Part shown: positions 1 to 10,197 of the stretch, piece after piece
Numbering within the stretch: the stretch's first letter is position 1
Layout: each line of letters begins with the position of its first letter
Position numbers and translations under genes: made by a program
DNA from: Pseudomonas sihuiensis
Lineage (GTDB): Bacteria > Pseudomonadota > Gammaproteobacteria > Pseudomonadales > Pseudomonadaceae
Direction: 5' to 3'
Assembly: GCF_900106015.1 (NCBI RefSeq)
Contig: NZ_LT629797.1
Location: forward strand, 2,294,001-2,358,000
DNA length: 64,000 bases
The notes under the pieces: model-generated
The model's input: the letters and a program-made list of their open reading frames with translations, nothing else
Database searches by the model: none
What the model was told of the DNA's origin: nothing

Positions 1-51
1 CCCGATGGAACCGGTCGCCCCCAGCACGGTGACCTGCTGCACTGTGCTCAC
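1..51 (-). CDS. dxr: 1-deoxy-D-xylulose 5-phosphate reductoisomerase, 5' end only
   Basis: Only the first 17 codons are in the window. They start with GTG at 51 and encode an N-terminus with the GATGSIG nucleotide-binding loop typical of Dxr (IspC), which makes 2-C-methyl-D-erythritol 4-phosphate in the MEP isoprenoid pathway. The GTG overlaps the cdsA stop codon (GTGA), so the two are probably translationally coupled. The position directly after uppS-cdsA is the usual one in gammaproteobacteria. The rest of the gene runs off the left edge. Confidence 0.85.
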   Translation of the reverse strand, partial: MSTVQQVTVLGATGSIG

Positions 52-863
52 AGCGCGCCCCAACCAGCGAGCCAGAGCAGTGCAGCGAACAGCGGGATGG
101 CTGCGGTCAGACTGTCGATACGATCCAGCACTCCGCCATGCCCCGGCAGCAGATTGCTGCTGTCCTTGATCCCGGACTGACGCTTGAACATGCTTTCGGT
201 CAGGTCACCAACCACGGAAATCAGTACCACCACAGCGGCACCCGCCAGCGCCAGCAGCAGCCCACCAGCGGACCAGCCTTGCTGCAGCCCGACCAGCAGG
301 GTGATCAGCAGGCTGGCCGCAAGACCGCCGTAGAGCCCTTCCCAACTCTTGCCCGGGCTGACCTTGGGCGCCAGCTTGCGCTTGCCAAAGGTCTTGCCGG
401 AAAAATAGGCGCCGATATCCGCCCCCCAGACCAGCACCATCACCGCGATGATCAGCGCATTGGCCTGCGGCCACTGCTTGAGCAGGATCAGCCCTTGCCA
501 GGCCGGCAGCAGAATCAGCAAACCAATCAACAAACGCCCCGGCACACCGCCCCAGAGACGACTGCTATCGGGATAGGTCATTACCAGAAAGGTCGCGACC
601 AACCACCACAGCACAGCCACCACCAGCAGCAGCGGGGCAACGACCGGCAGCATGTACAGCAAGCCGAGCAACACGGCCACTGCAGCCGCATAGGCCACAC
701 GCAGCGGCTGCGCCTCGAACCCTGCCAGACGGGCCCATTCCCAGGCCCCCAGCGTGACCACCACACCGATGAACAGGGCAAAGGCACCGCCATCGAGCAG
801 AAAAAAACCGCCCAGGGCGATGGGCAACAGCACCAGCGCCGTGATGATTCGTTGTTTGAGCAT
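48..863 (-). CDS. cdsA: Phosphatidate cytidylyltransferase
   Basis: A 271-residue multi-pass inner-membrane enzyme that makes CDP-diacylglycerol from phosphatidate and CTP, the branch point of phospholipid synthesis. The C-terminal family signature is complete at about residues 224-250: SMFKRQ, then GIKDSS, then PGHGGVLDRID. Hydrophobic segments fill most of residues 5-215. The start overlaps the uppS stop in TAATG. Length is normal for the family. It belongs to the minus-strand run rpsB-tsf-pyrH-frr-uppS-cdsA-dxr. Confidence 0.97.
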   Translation of the reverse strand: MLKQRIITALVLLPIALGGFFLLDGGAFALFIGVVVTLGAWEWARLAGFEAQPLRVAYAAAVAVLLGLLYMLPVVAPLLLVVAVLWWLVATFLVMTYPDSSRLWGGVPGRLLIGLLILLPAWQGLILLKQWPQANALIIAVMVLVWGADIGAYFSGKTFGKRKLAPKVSPGKSWEGLYGGLAASLLITLLVGLQQGWSAGGLLLALAGAAVVVLISVVGDLTESMFKRQSGIKDSSNLLPGHGGVLDRIDSLTAAIPLFAALLWLAGWGAL

Positions 864-1609
864 TAGGAGCGCGCCTCAGCTTCCACCTGCTCGCTGGTCT
901 TGCCGAAGCGACGCTGGCGGGTAGCGAAATCGGCCAGCGCCTTGCGCATGGCCTCGTGCTTGAAGTCCGGCCAATAGAGGTCGGAGAAGTACAGTTCGCT
1001 GTAAGCCAACTGCCACAGGAGGAAGTTACTGATGCGGCGCTCGCCACCCGTACGGATGCACAGGTCGGGTAAAGGCAGGTCACCGGTAGCCAGACAACCC
1101 TGAAGCAATTGCGGGGTAATGTCTTCGGGCTGCAAATGACCTGCTTGCACCTCACGCGCCAGACGCTGAGCGGCCTGGGCGATATCCCACTGACCACCGT
1201 AGTTGGCCGCGATCTGCAAGGTGAAACGCCGGTTGCCGGCAGTCAGTTGCTCGGCTTCGCGCATGGCTGCCTGCAACTCGGGATGAAAACGCGAGCGATC
1301 ACCGATGATGCGCAGGCTGATGTCGTTATCCAGCAGACGCTTGGCCTCACGACGCAGCGCCCCCAGGAACAACTCCATCAGCGCACCGACCTCTTCGGCC
1401 GGACGCTGCCAGTTCTCGCTGGAAAAGGCGAACAGGGTGAGCACCTCGACGCCCGACTCGGCACAGACCTCGATCACCGCGCGAACCGCATCGACCCCGG
1501 CCTTGTGCCCAGCCACACCCGGCAACAGGCGCTTCTTCGCCCAACGGTTGTTGCCATCCATGATGATGGCGACATGCCGCGGCACCGCCCCCTGCTTGTT
1601 TTTGTCCAT
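863..1609 (-). CDS. uppS: Undecaprenyl diphosphate synthase (cis-prenyltransferase)
   Basis: A 248-residue soluble enzyme that condenses isopentenyl diphosphate onto farnesyl diphosphate to give the C55 carrier lipid for cell-wall synthesis. The signature IMDGNNRWAKKR near residue 16 carries catalytic Asp18. FSSENW and the C-terminal RTGGERRISNF motif are also present. It lies 17 bases after frr and is coupled to cdsA through a one-base overlap. This is standard synteny for the group. Confidence 0.97.
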   Translation of the reverse strand: MDKNKQGAVPRHVAIIMDGNNRWAKKRLLPGVAGHKAGVDAVRAVIEVCAESGVEVLTLFAFSSENWQRPAEEVGALMELFLGALRREAKRLLDNDISLRIIGDRSRFHPELQAAMREAEQLTAGNRRFTLQIAANYGGQWDIAQAAQRLAREVQAGHLQPEDITPQLLQGCLATGDLPLPDLCIRTGGERRISNFLLWQLAYSELYFSDLYWPDFKHEAMRKALADFATRQRRFGKTSEQVEAEARS

Positions 1610-1626
1610 TTATGGGCGCCCAGCCG

Positions 1627-2184
1627 TCAGACGGCCATCAGGTCCGCTTCTTTGACCTCGAGCGCCTTGTCGACATCACCGATGAACTTGTCAGTGATCT
1701 TCTGCAGCTCGTCAGCGGCGCGACGCTCTTCGTCCTCGCTGATTTCCTTGGCCTTGGACAGCTTCTTCAGCTCGGCCAGGGCATCACGACGCACGTTGCG
1801 CACGGCGACCTTGGCATCTTCGGCAACGCCACGCGCCTGCTTGGTATAGCCCTTGCGGGTTTCCTCGGTCAGCGCCGGCATCGGCACACGGATGGTGGTA
1901 CCAGCGCTGCTCGGGTTCAGGCCCAGGTCGGAGGTCATGATGGCCTTCTCGATGGCAGCACTGAGGGTCTTGTCATGCGCGACGATCTTCAGGGTGCGCG
2001 CGTCCTCGACGGAGATCGCAGCAACCTGGTTCAGCGGCATGTCGCTACCCCAGGCCGGCACCTTGACGCTGTCGAGAATGCTCGGATGGGCACGACCGGT
2101 TCGAATGGAGGCCAGGTTACGACCCAGCGATTCCAGGGACTTGCTCATGCGCTCCTGAGCGTCTTTCTTGATGTCGTTGATCAT
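1627..2184 (-). CDS. frr: Ribosome recycling factor
   Basis: A 185-residue protein that splits post-termination ribosomes together with EF-G. It has the RRF N-terminus with the conserved LASIRTGRA segment, and the charged, coiled-coil-like C-terminal helix runs to the end. Its ATG overlaps the pyrH stop by four bases (ATGA), so translation is likely coupled. Length matches the family (about 185 residues). Confidence 0.97.
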   Translation of the reverse strand: MINDIKKDAQERMSKSLESLGRNLASIRTGRAHPSILDSVKVPAWGSDMPLNQVAAISVEDARTLKIVAHDKTLSAAIEKAIMTSDLGLNPSSAGTTIRVPMPALTEETRKGYTKQARGVAEDAKVAVRNVRRDALAELKKLSKAKEISEDEERRAADELQKITDKFIGDVDKALEVKEADLMAV

Positions 2185-2924
2185 TGTGCATCCTCCTCGA
2201 TCAGAGTTCCTTCGGCGCCACCCACTACAACGTTCAGCAGTGCGCCGGGCTTGTTCATGTTGAAAACCCGCAGCGGCATGTTGTGATCACGGCACAGGCA
2301 GATGGCGGTCAGATCCATCACGCCCAGCTTGCGATCGAGCACCTCGTCATAGGTCAGGCGCTCGAACTTCTCGGCATGCGGGTCTTTGAACGGGTCGGCA
2401 GTGTACACGCCATCGACCTTGGTCGCCTTCAGTACCACGTCCGCATCGATTTCGATGGCGCGCAGGCAGGCAGCCGAATCGGTGGTAAAGAAGGGGTTGC
2501 CGGTGCCAGCAGCGAAAATCACCACCTCACCGGTCTTCAGGTGGCGCATGGCCTTGCGGCGGTCATAGTGATCGGTCACGCCGACCATGGAAATCGCCGA
2601 CATGACGATGGCCGGGATATTCGAGCGCTCCAGCGCATCACGCATGGCCAGGGCGTTCATCACAGTGGCCAGCATGCCCATGTGGTCGCCAGTGACGCGA
2701 TCCATGCCAGCAGCGGACAGCGCCGCGCCACGGAACAGGTTGCCACCACCGATCACCAGGCCGACCTGCACACCGATACCGACCAGTTGGCCGACTTCCA
2801 GCGCCATGCGATCGAGCACCTTGGGATCGATGCCGAAATCTTCCGAGCCCATCAGGGCCTCGCCGCTAAGTTTGAGCAGAATGCGTTTGTAGCGAGGTTG
2901 GCGACCAGTTGTCTGCTGAGCCAT
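2181..2924 (-). CDS. pyrH: UMP kinase
   Basis: A 247-residue hexameric UMP kinase of the amino acid kinase fold, converting UMP to UDP. Motifs seen are KLSGEALMG at the N-terminus, the GGGNLFRG glycine loop, and [13 protein letters not shown] toward the C-terminus. The frame stays open upstream to 2981. The ATG at 2924 is chosen because a GGAGAG ribosome-binding site lies just ahead and homologues begin with a short MAQQ-like tail. It follows tsf after a hairpin and is coupled to frr. Confidence 0.96.
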   Translation of the reverse strand: MAQQTTGRQPRYKRILLKLSGEALMGSEDFGIDPKVLDRMALEVGQLVGIGVQVGLVIGGGNLFRGAALSAAGMDRVTGDHMGMLATVMNALAMRDALERSNIPAIVMSAISMVGVTDHYDRRKAMRHLKTGEVVIFAAGTGNPFFTTDSAACLRAIEIDADVVLKATKVDGVYTADPFKDPHAEKFERLTYDEVLDRKLGVMDLTAICLCRDHNMPLRVFNMNKPGALLNVVVGGAEGTLIEEDAQ

Positions 2925-3057
2925 TGCAAGTCTCTCCTGCGGCGATATGAAATTCTTGAGCAACGCGCTCGGGCGCTGCAATTATCCGGCACTTCGAACG
3001 TGCCGGCGACCTCAGGTTGCAAGGCCGTTAGTACATTTGTTGCCCCTTATTCGGCAA

Positions 3058-3087
3058 AGAGGCTGCACGCGCAAGCGGGCAGCCTCT
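3058..3087 (-). terminator. Hairpin between tsf and pyrH
   Basis: A 9-bp perfect inverted repeat (AGAGGCTGC at 3058-3066 with GCAGCCTCT at 3079-3087) lies 26 bases beyond the tsf stop on the minus strand. The T-run after it is only three bases, so it may be a weak terminator or an attenuator rather than a full stop. Confidence 0.5.
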
Positions 3088-3112
3088 CTGGGACAACTGG
3101 CCGAACCGCCGA

Positions 3113-3976
3113 TTACTGCTTGCTGGCAGCAACCTGAGCGGCAACTTCGGCAGCGAAGTCGGTCTCGGCCTTCTCGATACCCTCGCCCACTTCGTAACGA
3201 ACGAAGGAAACGATTTCGGCACCGGCTTTCTTCACCAGGTCACCGACCTTGACTTCCGGATCCATGATGAAGGCTTGCTCGACCAGGCTGGCTTCGGCCA
3301 GGAACTTGGTGATACGGCCTTTGATCATGTTCTCGACGATGTTTTCCGGCTTGCCAGCAATCTTCTCGGCGTTCAGCTGCAGGAAGATTTCCTTTTCCTT
3401 GGCAACCAGCTCTTCGGAGACCTGGTCCGGCGAAACAACGGCCGGGTTGGAGGCAGCAACGTGCATGGCAACGTGCTTGGCCAGCTCGTCGTTGCCGCCT
3501 TTCAGGACAACCAGAACACCAATGCGGTGGCCGTGCAGGTAGGCACCAACGGTTTCGCCAGAAACAGCGGTCAGGCGACGGATGTTGACGTTCTCGCCGC
3601 ACTTGGCAACCAGGGCTTCACGAGCGGATTCGCGCGAGGCGATCAGCGGAGCGGCTTCAGTCAGGTTCTTCTCGAAGGCTTCGTCGATGCTTTCTTTGAC
3701 GAAGGCTTTGAAGTCGTCCTGCAGAGCCAGGAAGTCGGTCTGCGAGTTGACTTCGATGATCAGGCCACGACCGCCTTCGACACGAACAGCGATGGAGCCT
3801 TCAGCGGCAATGTTGCCAGCCTTCTTGGCAGCCTTGATGGCGCCGGAAGCACGCATGTCATCAATAGCTTTCTCGATGTCGCCAGCAGCGGCAACCAGGG
3901 CCTTCTTGCACTCCATCATGCCTTGGCCAGTACGCTCGCGCAGTTCTTTAACCAGGGCTGCAGTAATTTCTGCCAT
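3113..3976 (-). CDS. tsf: Translation elongation factor Ts
   Basis: A 287-residue guanine nucleotide exchange factor for EF-Tu. The N-terminal UBA-like helix pair with LRERTGQGMMECKKAL is diagnostic, and the two core EF-TS domains follow. It lies downstream of rpsB with an intervening hairpin, the classic rpsB-tsf arrangement. Length is typical for Pseudomonas. Confidence 0.98.
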   Translation of the reverse strand: MAEITAALVKELRERTGQGMMECKKALVAAAGDIEKAIDDMRASGAIKAAKKAGNIAAEGSIAVRVEGGRGLIIEVNSQTDFLALQDDFKAFVKESIDEAFEKNLTEAAPLIASRESAREALVAKCGENVNIRRLTAVSGETVGAYLHGHRIGVLVVLKGGNDELAKHVAMHVAASNPAVVSPDQVSEELVAKEKEIFLQLNAEKIAGKPENIVENMIKGRITKFLAEASLVEQAFIMDPEVKVGDLVKKAGAEIVSFVRYEVGEGIEKAETDFAAEVAAQVAASKQ

Positions 3977-4047
3977 CTTGAAAATCCTCTCGGTAGGTCT
4001 TCAACCATTCACCCGCGTGGCGGGCGATCAAATCTGTGAGTGGCAAA

Positions 4048-4066
4048 AAGGGGGCTTAGCCCCCTT
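4048..4066 (-). terminator. Intercistronic terminator/attenuator between rpsB and tsf
   Basis: AAGGGGGC (4048-4055) pairs perfectly with GCCCCCTT (4059-4066) across a three-base loop. On the minus strand it is followed by a run of five T. It sits 40 bases after the rpsB stop. It probably lowers tsf read-through, consistent with unequal need for S2 and EF-Ts. Confidence 0.7.
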
Positions 4067-4105
4067 CTTGCACAGCGCGTAACGCTAGATGCTTTGCGTT
4101 ACCGC

Positions 4106-4849
4106 TTAGCCTTCGGCGCTCTCGGCAGCCGCGGCTTCTTCGACGAACTCTTCAGTCGCGCCGCCAGCGTTGCTGCGACCACGGATCACGGCGTCAGCCA
4201 TGGCACCCATGTACAGCTGGATGGCGCGGATGGCGTCATCGTTACCCGGGATGATGTAGTCAACGCCTTCCGGGCTGCTGTTGGTATCGACGACGCCGAT
4301 GACCGGGATGCCCAGCTTGTTGGCTTCGGTGATAGCAATGCGCTCGTGGTCAACGTCGATCACGAACAGAGCGTCCGGCAGACCGCCCATGTCCTTGATA
4401 CCACCCAGGCTGCGATCCAGTTTTTCCAGATCACGGGTACGCATCAGGGCTTCTTTCTTGGTCAGCTTGGCGAAGGTGCCGTCCTGGGACTGGGTTTCCA
4501 GCTCGCGCAGGCGCTTGATCGAAGCACGGATGGTCTTGTAGTTGGTCAGCATGCCGCCCAACCAGCGGTGATCGACGAACGGCGAGCCGCAACGAGCAGC
4601 CTCTTCGCGAACGATCTTGCCAGCGGAACGCTTGGTGCCGACGAACAGGATCTTGTTCTTGCCAGCAGCCAGCTTTTCAACGAACGACAGGGCGTCGTTG
4701 AACATCGGCAGGGTTTTTTCGAGGTTGATGATGTGAATCTTGTTGCGCGCGCCGAAAATGTACTTGCCCATTTTCGGGTTCCAGTAACGGGTCTGGTGGC
4801 CGAAGTGCACACCGGCCTTCAGCATATCGCGCATGTTGACTTGGGACAT
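4106..4849 (-). CDS. rpsB: 30S ribosomal protein S2
   Basis: A 247-residue protein of the small ribosomal subunit. The start [20 protein letters not shown] and the motifs NLEKTLP and GTKRSA are diagnostic for bacterial S2. The C-terminus is acidic and alanine-rich. An AAGGA ribosome-binding site precedes the ATG. It opens the rpsB-tsf operon and is divergent from map. Confidence 0.98.
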   Translation of the reverse strand: MSQVNMRDMLKAGVHFGHQTRYWNPKMGKYIFGARNKIHIINLEKTLPMFNDALSFVEKLAAGKNKILFVGTKRSAGKIVREEAARCGSPFVDHRWLGGMLTNYKTIRASIKRLRELETQSQDGTFAKLTKKEALMRTRDLEKLDRSLGGIKDMGGLPDALFVIDVDHERIAITEANKLGIPVIGVVDTNSSPEGVDYIIPGNDDAIRAIQLYMGAMADAVIRGRSNAGGATEEFVEEAAAAESAEG

Positions 4850-5010
4850 GATAGTTCCTTGATAAGTCGGGTTAGGCCTCCACGTATCCCAGCTTCCAAC
4901 CCTCGAACTTGTCGAAAGGCACCCAGGAAACCGTGTCGATACGTGTGTGGGTTTGAGCTTTCGGGCGCAGTGCCCGTAAAGCGGCGCGTTTTATACCACA
5001 CAAAGCCGGC
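4850..5010 (-). promoter_or_regulatory. rpsB leader with possible promoter and S2 autoregulatory structure
   Basis: The 282-base gap between rpsB and map holds a long untranslated rpsB leader. GGGTT (4869-4873) can pair with AACCC (4898-4902) shortly before the start, in the area where gammaproteobacterial rpsB mRNAs form the S2-responsive structure. A TATAAA-like -10 box lies at 4990-4995 on the minus strand. Assignment rests on position and short motifs only. Confidence 0.4.
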
Positions 5011-5131
5011 GCAGGCTACAAAAGCTGGCAAACAACGCAGTAACGCCCTGCAGCGGTTGCAGTGCCCTTTGGGGCTGGCACGGCGAAGCTGCTAATATAT
5101 CGCCCTTTCCGTTCGTGCCCGAGAGCTTCAT

Positions 5132-5914
5132 ATGACCGTCACCATCAAATCCGCCGAAGAAATCGAGAAAATGCGCGTGGCCGGCCGCCTGGCCGCCGAA
5201 GTGCTGGAGATGATCGGTGAACACGTCAAGCCTGGCGTCACCACTGAGGAAATCGACCGCATCTGCCACGACTATATCGTCAACGTGCAGCAGGCCATTC
5301 CCGCCCCGCTCAACTACAAGGGCTTCCCCAAGTCGATCTGCACCTCGATCAACCACGTGGTGTGCCACGGCATTCCCAATGACAAGCCGCTGAAAGACGG
5401 CGACGTGCTGAACATCGACGTCACCGTGATCAAGGACGGCTACCACGGCGATACCAGCAAGATGTTCATGGTCGGCAAGGTCGCCGAGTGGGCCGAGCGT
5501 CTGGCCAAGGTCACCCAGGAATGCATGTACAAAGGCATCGAGCTGGTCAAACCCGGCACGCGCCTGGGCGATATCGGCGAAGTGATCCAGAAGCACGCGG
5601 AAAAGAACGGTTTCTCCGTGGTCCGCGAATACTGCGGCCATGGCATCGGCGCGGTCTTCCATGAAGAGCCGCAGGTGCTGCACTACGGCAAGGCCGGTAC
5701 CGGCATGGAGCTCAAGGAAGGCATGACCTTCACCATCGAGCCGATGATCAACCAGGGCCGCCCGGAAACCCGCCTGCTCGGCGACGGCTGGACCGCCATC
5801 ACCAAGGACCGCAAGCTGTCGGCGCAATGGGAGCACACTGTGCTGGTCACCGCAGATGGCTATGAGATCCTGACCCTGCGCAGCGACGACACCCTGCCGC
5901 GCACCTCGGCCTGA
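5132..5914 (+). CDS. map: Methionine aminopeptidase, type I
   Basis: A 260-residue dinuclear metalloprotease that removes the initiator methionine from new proteins. Metal-ligand regions are visible in order: CHGIPND...NIDVTVIKDGYHGDTS, YCGHGIGAVFHEEP, TIEPM and WEHTVLV. The start is the ATG at 5132 in AGCTTCATATG. It is divergent from rpsB, the usual Pseudomonas neighbour, and upstream of glnD. Confidence 0.97.
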   Translation: MTVTIKSAEEIEKMRVAGRLAAEVLEMIGEHVKPGVTTEEIDRICHDYIVNVQQAIPAPLNYKGFPKSICTSINHVVCHGIPNDKPLKDGDVLNIDVTVIKDGYHGDTSKMFMVGKVAEWAERLAKVTQECMYKGIELVKPGTRLGDIGEVIQKHAEKNGFSVVREYCGHGIGAVFHEEPQVLHYGKAGTGMELKEGMTFTIEPMINQGRPETRLLGDGWTAITKDRKLSAQWEHTVLVTADGYEILTLRSDDTLPRTSA

Positions 5915-5923
5915 CCGCGATTC

Positions 5924-5977
5924 GTAGAGTGCGCCGTGCGCACCATTGAAGCTTGTGGTGCACATAGCGCACCCCAC
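5924..5977. repeat. Inverted intergenic repeat, TGCGCAC family
   Basis: GTAGAGTGCGCCGTGCGCACC is followed by a reverse-complement arm GGTGCACATAGCGCACCCC. This is one of four copies of the same family in the window (also near 11625, 37900 and 47820). It lies between map and glnD. Confidence 0.75.
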
Positions 5978-5999
5978 CTTATATAAGGAAGGCAACTGC

Positions 6000-8699
6000 A
6001 TGCCGCAGATGGACCCCGAACTGTTTGACCGCGGTCAGTTCCAGGCCGAGCTGGCCCTGAAATCCAGCCCCATCGCTGCATTCAAGAAGGCCATCCGCGG
6101 CGCGCATGAGGTGCTCGATGCGCGCTTTCGTGCCGGCCGTGACATTCGCCGCCTGGTCGAAGACCGCGCCTGGTTCGTCGATCAGATCCTGCAGGAAGCC
6201 TGGAAACGCTTCACCTGGAGCGAGGATGCCGACATCGCCCTGCTCGCCGTTGGCGGCTACGGCCGTGGCGAGCTGCACCCTTACTCGGACATCGACCTGC
6301 TGATCCTGCTCGACAGCAGCGATCACGAAATCTTCCGCGAGCCCATCGAAGGCTTTCTCACCCTGCTCTGGGACATCGGCCTGGAAGTTGGCCAGAGCGT
6401 GCGCTCGGTCGACGAATGCGCCGAAGAGGCACGCGCCGACCTGACGGTGATCACCAACCTGATGGAAAGCCGCACCATCGCCGGCCCCGAACACCTGCGC
6501 CAGCGCATGCAGCAGGTGACCAGCACCGATCAGATGTGGCCGAGCAAGCACTTCTACCTGGCCAAGCGCGACGAGCGCAGAGCGCGTCATGCCAAGTACA
6601 ACGACACCGAGTACAACCTCGAACCCAACGTCAAGGGCTCGCCCGGCGGCCTGCGCGATATCCAGACCGTGCTCTGGGTGGCGCGCCGCCAGTTCGGCAC
6701 GCTGAACCTGCAGGCCTTGGTCGGCCACGGTTTCCTTCTGGAGAGCGAATACGCCCTGCTGTCCTCCAGCCAGGAATTTTTGTGGAAGGTGCGCTACGCC
6801 CTGCACATGCTCGCCGGGCGTGCCGAAGACCGTCTGCTGTTCGATCACCAGGCCAAGATCGCCGCCCTGTTCGGCTATCAGGACGGCGACGGCAAGCGCA
6901 GCATCGAACACTTCATGCAGAAGTACTACCGCGTGGTGATGGGGATTTCCGAGCTGTCGGACCTGATCAACCAGCACTTCGAGGAAGTGATCCTGCGCGC
7001 CGGCGAAAGCGGCCCGGCCACGCCACTGAACAGCCGCTTCCAGGTGCGCGACGGTTATATCGAAGTCACCCACCCGAACGTGTTCAAGCGTACCCCCTTC
7101 GCCATCATCGAAATCTTCGTGCTCATGGCGCAGCACCCGGAAATCAAAGGGGTACGTGCCGACAGCATCCGCCTGCTGCGTGACAGCCGCCACCTGATCG
7201 ACGACGAGTTCCGCAAGGACATCCGCAACACCAGCCTGTTCATCGAACTGTTCAAGTGCAAGGAAGGCATTCACCGCAACCTGCGGCGGATGAACCGCTA
7301 CGGCATTCTCGGCCGTTACCTGCCGGAGTTCGGCCATATCGTCGGACAGATGCAGCACGACCTGTTCCACATCTATACGGTCGACGCGCACACCCTCAAC
7401 CTGATCAAGCACCTGCGCAAGTTCCGCTGGCCGGAGCTGGCGGAGAAATTCCCGCTGGCCAGCAAGCTGATCGACAAGCTGCCAAAATCCGAGCTGATCT
7501 ACCTCGCCGGCCTGTATCACGACATCGGCAAGGGCCGTGGCGGTGATCATTCGGAGCTGGGCGCGGTAGACGCCGAAGCCTTCGCCCGCCGCCATCATCT
7601 GCCGGCCTGGGACAGCGCCCTGATCGTCTGGCTGGTGCAGCACCACCTGGTGATGTCCACCACCGCGCAGCGTAAGGATCTGTCCGACCCGCAGGTGATC
7701 CATGACTTCGCCCAGTTCGTCGGCGACCAGACCCACCTGGACTACCTCTACGTGCTGACCGTGGCCGATATCAACGCCACCAACCCCAGCCTGTGGAACT
7801 CCTGGCGCGCCAGCCTGCTGCGCCAGCTCTACACCGAGACCAAGCGCGCCCTGCGCCGCGGCCTGGAAAACCCGCTGGACCGTGAAGAGCAGATTCGCCA
7901 GACCCAGAGCGCAGCCCTGGACACCCTGGTACGCGGCGGCACCGACCCGGACGATGCCGAACAGCTGTGGAGCCAGCTGGGCGACGACTACTTCCTGCGC
8001 CACACCGCCACCGACGTGGCCTGGCACACCGATGCCATTCTTCAGCACCCCAACGATGGCGGACCGCTGGTGCTGATGAAGGAAACCACCCAGCGCGAGT
8101 TCGAAGGCGGCACGCAGATCTTCATCTACGCGCCGGACCAGCACGACTTCTTCGCCGTGACCGTGGCTGCGATGAGCCAGCTCAACCTGAACATTCACGA
8201 CGCACGGATCATCACCTCCACCAGCCAGTTCACCCTCGATACCTACGTGGTGCTGGATGCCGACGGCGGCTCGATCGGCAACAACCCGGCACGCATCCAG
8301 CAGATTCGTGAAGGCCTGATCGAAGCGCTGAAGAACCCGGACGACTATCCGACCATCATCCAGCGCCGCGTGCCGCGTCAGCTCAAGCACTTTGCCTTCG
8401 CACCGCAGGTGACCATCCACAACGACGCGCAGCGCCCGGTGACCATTCTCGAACTGACCGCACCGGACCGCCCTGGCCTGCTGGCGCGGATCGGGCGAAT
8501 CTTCCTCGAATACGACCTGTCGCTGCAGAACGCCAAGATCGCCACCCTCGGCGAACGGGTCGAGGACGTATTCTTCGTCACCGACGCCAACAACCAGCCG
8601 CTGTCCGACCCCGAACTCTGTGCACGCCTGCAGGAAACCATCGTCCGCCGCCTGTCCGAGCCCAGCGCTCAACCGCAGACCCTGCAGATCAACATATGA
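6000..8699 (+). CDS. glnD: Bifunctional PII uridylyltransferase / uridylyl-removing enzyme
   Basis: An 899-residue nitrogen sensor that uridylylates PII (GlnB/GlnK) when glutamine is low and removes UMP when it is high. Domains in order: nucleotidyltransferase with [16 protein letters not shown] at residues 85-100, a GlnD helical domain, an HD hydrolase domain with [14 protein letters not shown] near residue 505, and two ACT domains (about 700-780 and 815-890) that bind glutamine. The frame stays open 18 codons upstream. The ATG at 6000 is preferred because AAGGAAGG precedes it. Confidence 0.97.
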   Translation: MPQMDPELFDRGQFQAELALKSSPIAAFKKAIRGAHEVLDARFRAGRDIRRLVEDRAWFVDQILQEAWKRFTWSEDADIALLAVGGYGRGELHPYSDIDLLILLDSSDHEIFREPIEGFLTLLWDIGLEVGQSVRSVDECAEEARADLTVITNLMESRTIAGPEHLRQRMQQVTSTDQMWPSKHFYLAKRDERRARHAKYNDTEYNLEPNVKGSPGGLRDIQTVLWVARRQFGTLNLQALVGHGFLLESEYALLSSSQEFLWKVRYALHMLAGRAEDRLLFDHQAKIAALFGYQDGDGKRSIEHFMQKYYRVVMGISELSDLINQHFEEVILRAGESGPATPLNSRFQVRDGYIEVTHPNVFKRTPFAIIEIFVLMAQHPEIKGVRADSIRLLRDSRHLIDDEFRKDIRNTSLFIELFKCKEGIHRNLRRMNRYGILGRYLPEFGHIVGQMQHDLFHIYTVDAHTLNLIKHLRKFRWPELAEKFPLASKLIDKLPKSELIYLAGLYHDIGKGRGGDHSELGAVDAEAFARRHHLPAWDSALIVWLVQHHLVMSTTAQRKDLSDPQVIHDFAQFVGDQTHLDYLYVLTVADINATNPSLWNSWRASLLRQLYTETKRALRRGLENPLDREEQIRQTQSAALDTLVRGGTDPDDAEQLWSQLGDDYFLRHTATDVAWHTDAILQHPNDGGPLVLMKETTQREFEGGTQIFIYAPDQHDFFAVTVAAMSQLNLNIHDARIITSTSQFTLDTYVVLDADGGSIGNNPARIQQIREGLIEALKNPDDYPTIIQRRVPRQLKHFAFAPQVTIHNDAQRPVTILELTAPDRPGLLARIGRIFLEYDLSLQNAKIATLGERVEDVFFVTDANNQPLSDPELCARLQETIVRRLSEPSAQPQTLQINI

Positions 8700-8736
8700 T
8701 TGCGCCGCCCCGCTTTCCGAAGTACGCGAGATAACG

Positions 8737-9933
8737 ATGAATCCAGCCCTCGACCAGCTCCAGCCCTACCCTTTCGAGAAACTGCGCGAACTGCTCGGCA
8801 GCGTGCAACCGGCCGCCAACAAGCGCCCGATCGCCCTGTCCATCGGCGAACCCAAGCATCGCTCGCCTGACTTCGTCGGCCAGGCACTGACCGCCAATCT
8901 CGACAAGCTCGCCGTCTACCCGACCACACTCGGCTTGCCGGAACTGCGCCAGAGCATTGCCAGCTGGTGCGAACGCCGCTTTGGCGTGCCAACTGGCTGG
9001 CTGGATGCCGCGCGCCACGTGTTGCCGGTCAATGGCACCCGCGAAGCGCTGTTCGCCTTCACCCAGGCGGTGGTCGACCGCAACGCCAAGGGCCTGGTGG
9101 TCAGCCCCAACCCCTTCTATCAGATCTACGAAGGTGCGGCCTTCCTCGCCGGCGCCGAGCCACATTACCTGCCGTGCCTGGAAGCTCACGGCTTCAACCC
9201 GGACTTCGATGCTGTGCCGGCCGAAATCTGGAAGCGCTGCCAGATTCTCTTCCTCTGCTCGCCAGGCAACCCCACCGGCGCCCTGATCCCGGTCGAGACG
9301 CTGAAGAAACTGATCGCCCTGGCCGACGAACACGACTTCGTCATCGCTGCCGACGAGTGCTACAGCGAGCTGTATTTCGATGAGGACGCACCACCGCCCG
9401 GCCTGCTCAGCGCCTGCGCCGAACTGGGCCGCAGCGACTTCAAACGCTGCGTGGTGTTCCACAGCCTGTCCAAGCGCTCCAACCTGCCGGGTCTGCGCTC
9501 GGGCTTCGTCGCCGGCGACGCCGATATCCTCAAGCACTTCCTGCTCTATCGCACCTACCACGGCTGCGCCATGCCGGTACAAACCCAACTGGCCAGCGTT
9601 GCCGCCTGGAATGACGAAGCGCATGTACGTGCCAACCGTGACATGTACCGGGAAAAGTTCGCTGCCGTGCTGGATATCCTCGCCCCGGTGATGGACGTGC
9701 AGCGCCCCGATGGCGGCTTCTACCTGTGGGCACGTACCCCGGGTGACGACACCCTGTTCACCCGCGACCTGTTCGCCACCGAGCATGTCACCGTGGTGCC
9801 CGGCTCGTACCTGTCGCGTGAAGTGAACGGCGTCAACCCGGGTGCCGGCCGCGTGCGCATGGCGCTGGTGGCACCGCTGGCCGAGTGCATCGAGGCCGCC
9901 GAGCGTATCGCCCGCTTTATCCGCAGTGCCTGA
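8737..9933 (+). CDS. dapC: N-succinyldiaminopimelate aminotransferase
   Basis: A 398-residue PLP-dependent fold-type I aminotransferase for the succinylase branch of lysine and diaminopimelate synthesis. Motifs seen: NPFYQIYEG, SPGNPTGAL, AADECYSELYF and the PLP-lysine segment SLSKRSNLPGLRSG. The ATG at 8737 gives the family length; the longer open frame overlaps the glnD end and has no better start. Specific naming as DapC rests on the glnD-dapC-dapD order conserved in Pseudomonas. Confidence 0.93.
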   Translation: MNPALDQLQPYPFEKLRELLGSVQPAANKRPIALSIGEPKHRSPDFVGQALTANLDKLAVYPTTLGLPELRQSIASWCERRFGVPTGWLDAARHVLPVNGTREALFAFTQAVVDRNAKGLVVSPNPFYQIYEGAAFLAGAEPHYLPCLEAHGFNPDFDAVPAEIWKRCQILFLCSPGNPTGALIPVETLKKLIALADEHDFVIAADECYSELYFDEDAPPPGLLSACAELGRSDFKRCVVFHSLSKRSNLPGLRSGFVAGDADILKHFLLYRTYHGCAMPVQTQLASVAAWNDEAHVRANRDMYREKFAAVLDILAPVMDVQRPDGGFYLWARTPGDDTLFTRDLFATEHVTVVPGSYLSREVNGVNPGAGRVRMALVAPLAECIEAAERIARFIRSA

Positions 9934-9945
9934 ACTGCTTCAACC

Positions 9946-10006
9946 GTCGCGGCTAAAGCCCCTCCCACAGCTACTTGACTTGCAGGAGGGGCTTTACGCG
10001 AGCCGC
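9946..10006. repeat. Inverted intergenic repeat, GGCTAAAGCCCCTCC family
   Basis: GCGGCTAAAGCCCCTCC and an imperfect inverse arm GGAGGGGCTTTACGCG form a long hairpin after dapC. The same family recurs at 38949-39008, and a single arm lies near 20650-20670. Together with the following repeat it fills the 264-base gap before the ArsC-like gene. Confidence 0.7.
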
Positions 10007-10013
10007 TGGCTCC

Positions 10014-10073
10014 GTAGCCCGGATGCAATCCGGGGATAGCCCGCCAATGCTTCCCGGATTGCATCCGGGCTAC
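10014..10073. repeat. REP pair, GTAGCCCGGATGCAATCCGGG family
   Basis: Two inverted arms (GTAGCCCGGATGCAATCCGGG and its reverse complement) are separated by about 20 bases. This is the commonest repeat in the window; other copies start at 18721, 38911, 46181, 47754, 49231 and 56158. It has the form of a Pseudomonas REPIN, mobilised in trans by a RAYT transposase that is not in this window. Confidence 0.8.
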
Positions 10074-10197
10074 ACGCTGCACGCCGGCGCTGTAACACAT
10101 CGCAGCGACAGCCGCCGCCACGTCTGGACGCGACGTGGCATAATGGCCCGCCGTATTTCCCGGACCTTCCGGCACGCCACTCATCAGAGGAAGATCA

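Noticed and set aside
5979..8672. An 897-codon minus-strand frame opposite glnD
   Set aside because: Antisense shadow of glnD; no motif and typical reversed-codon composition.
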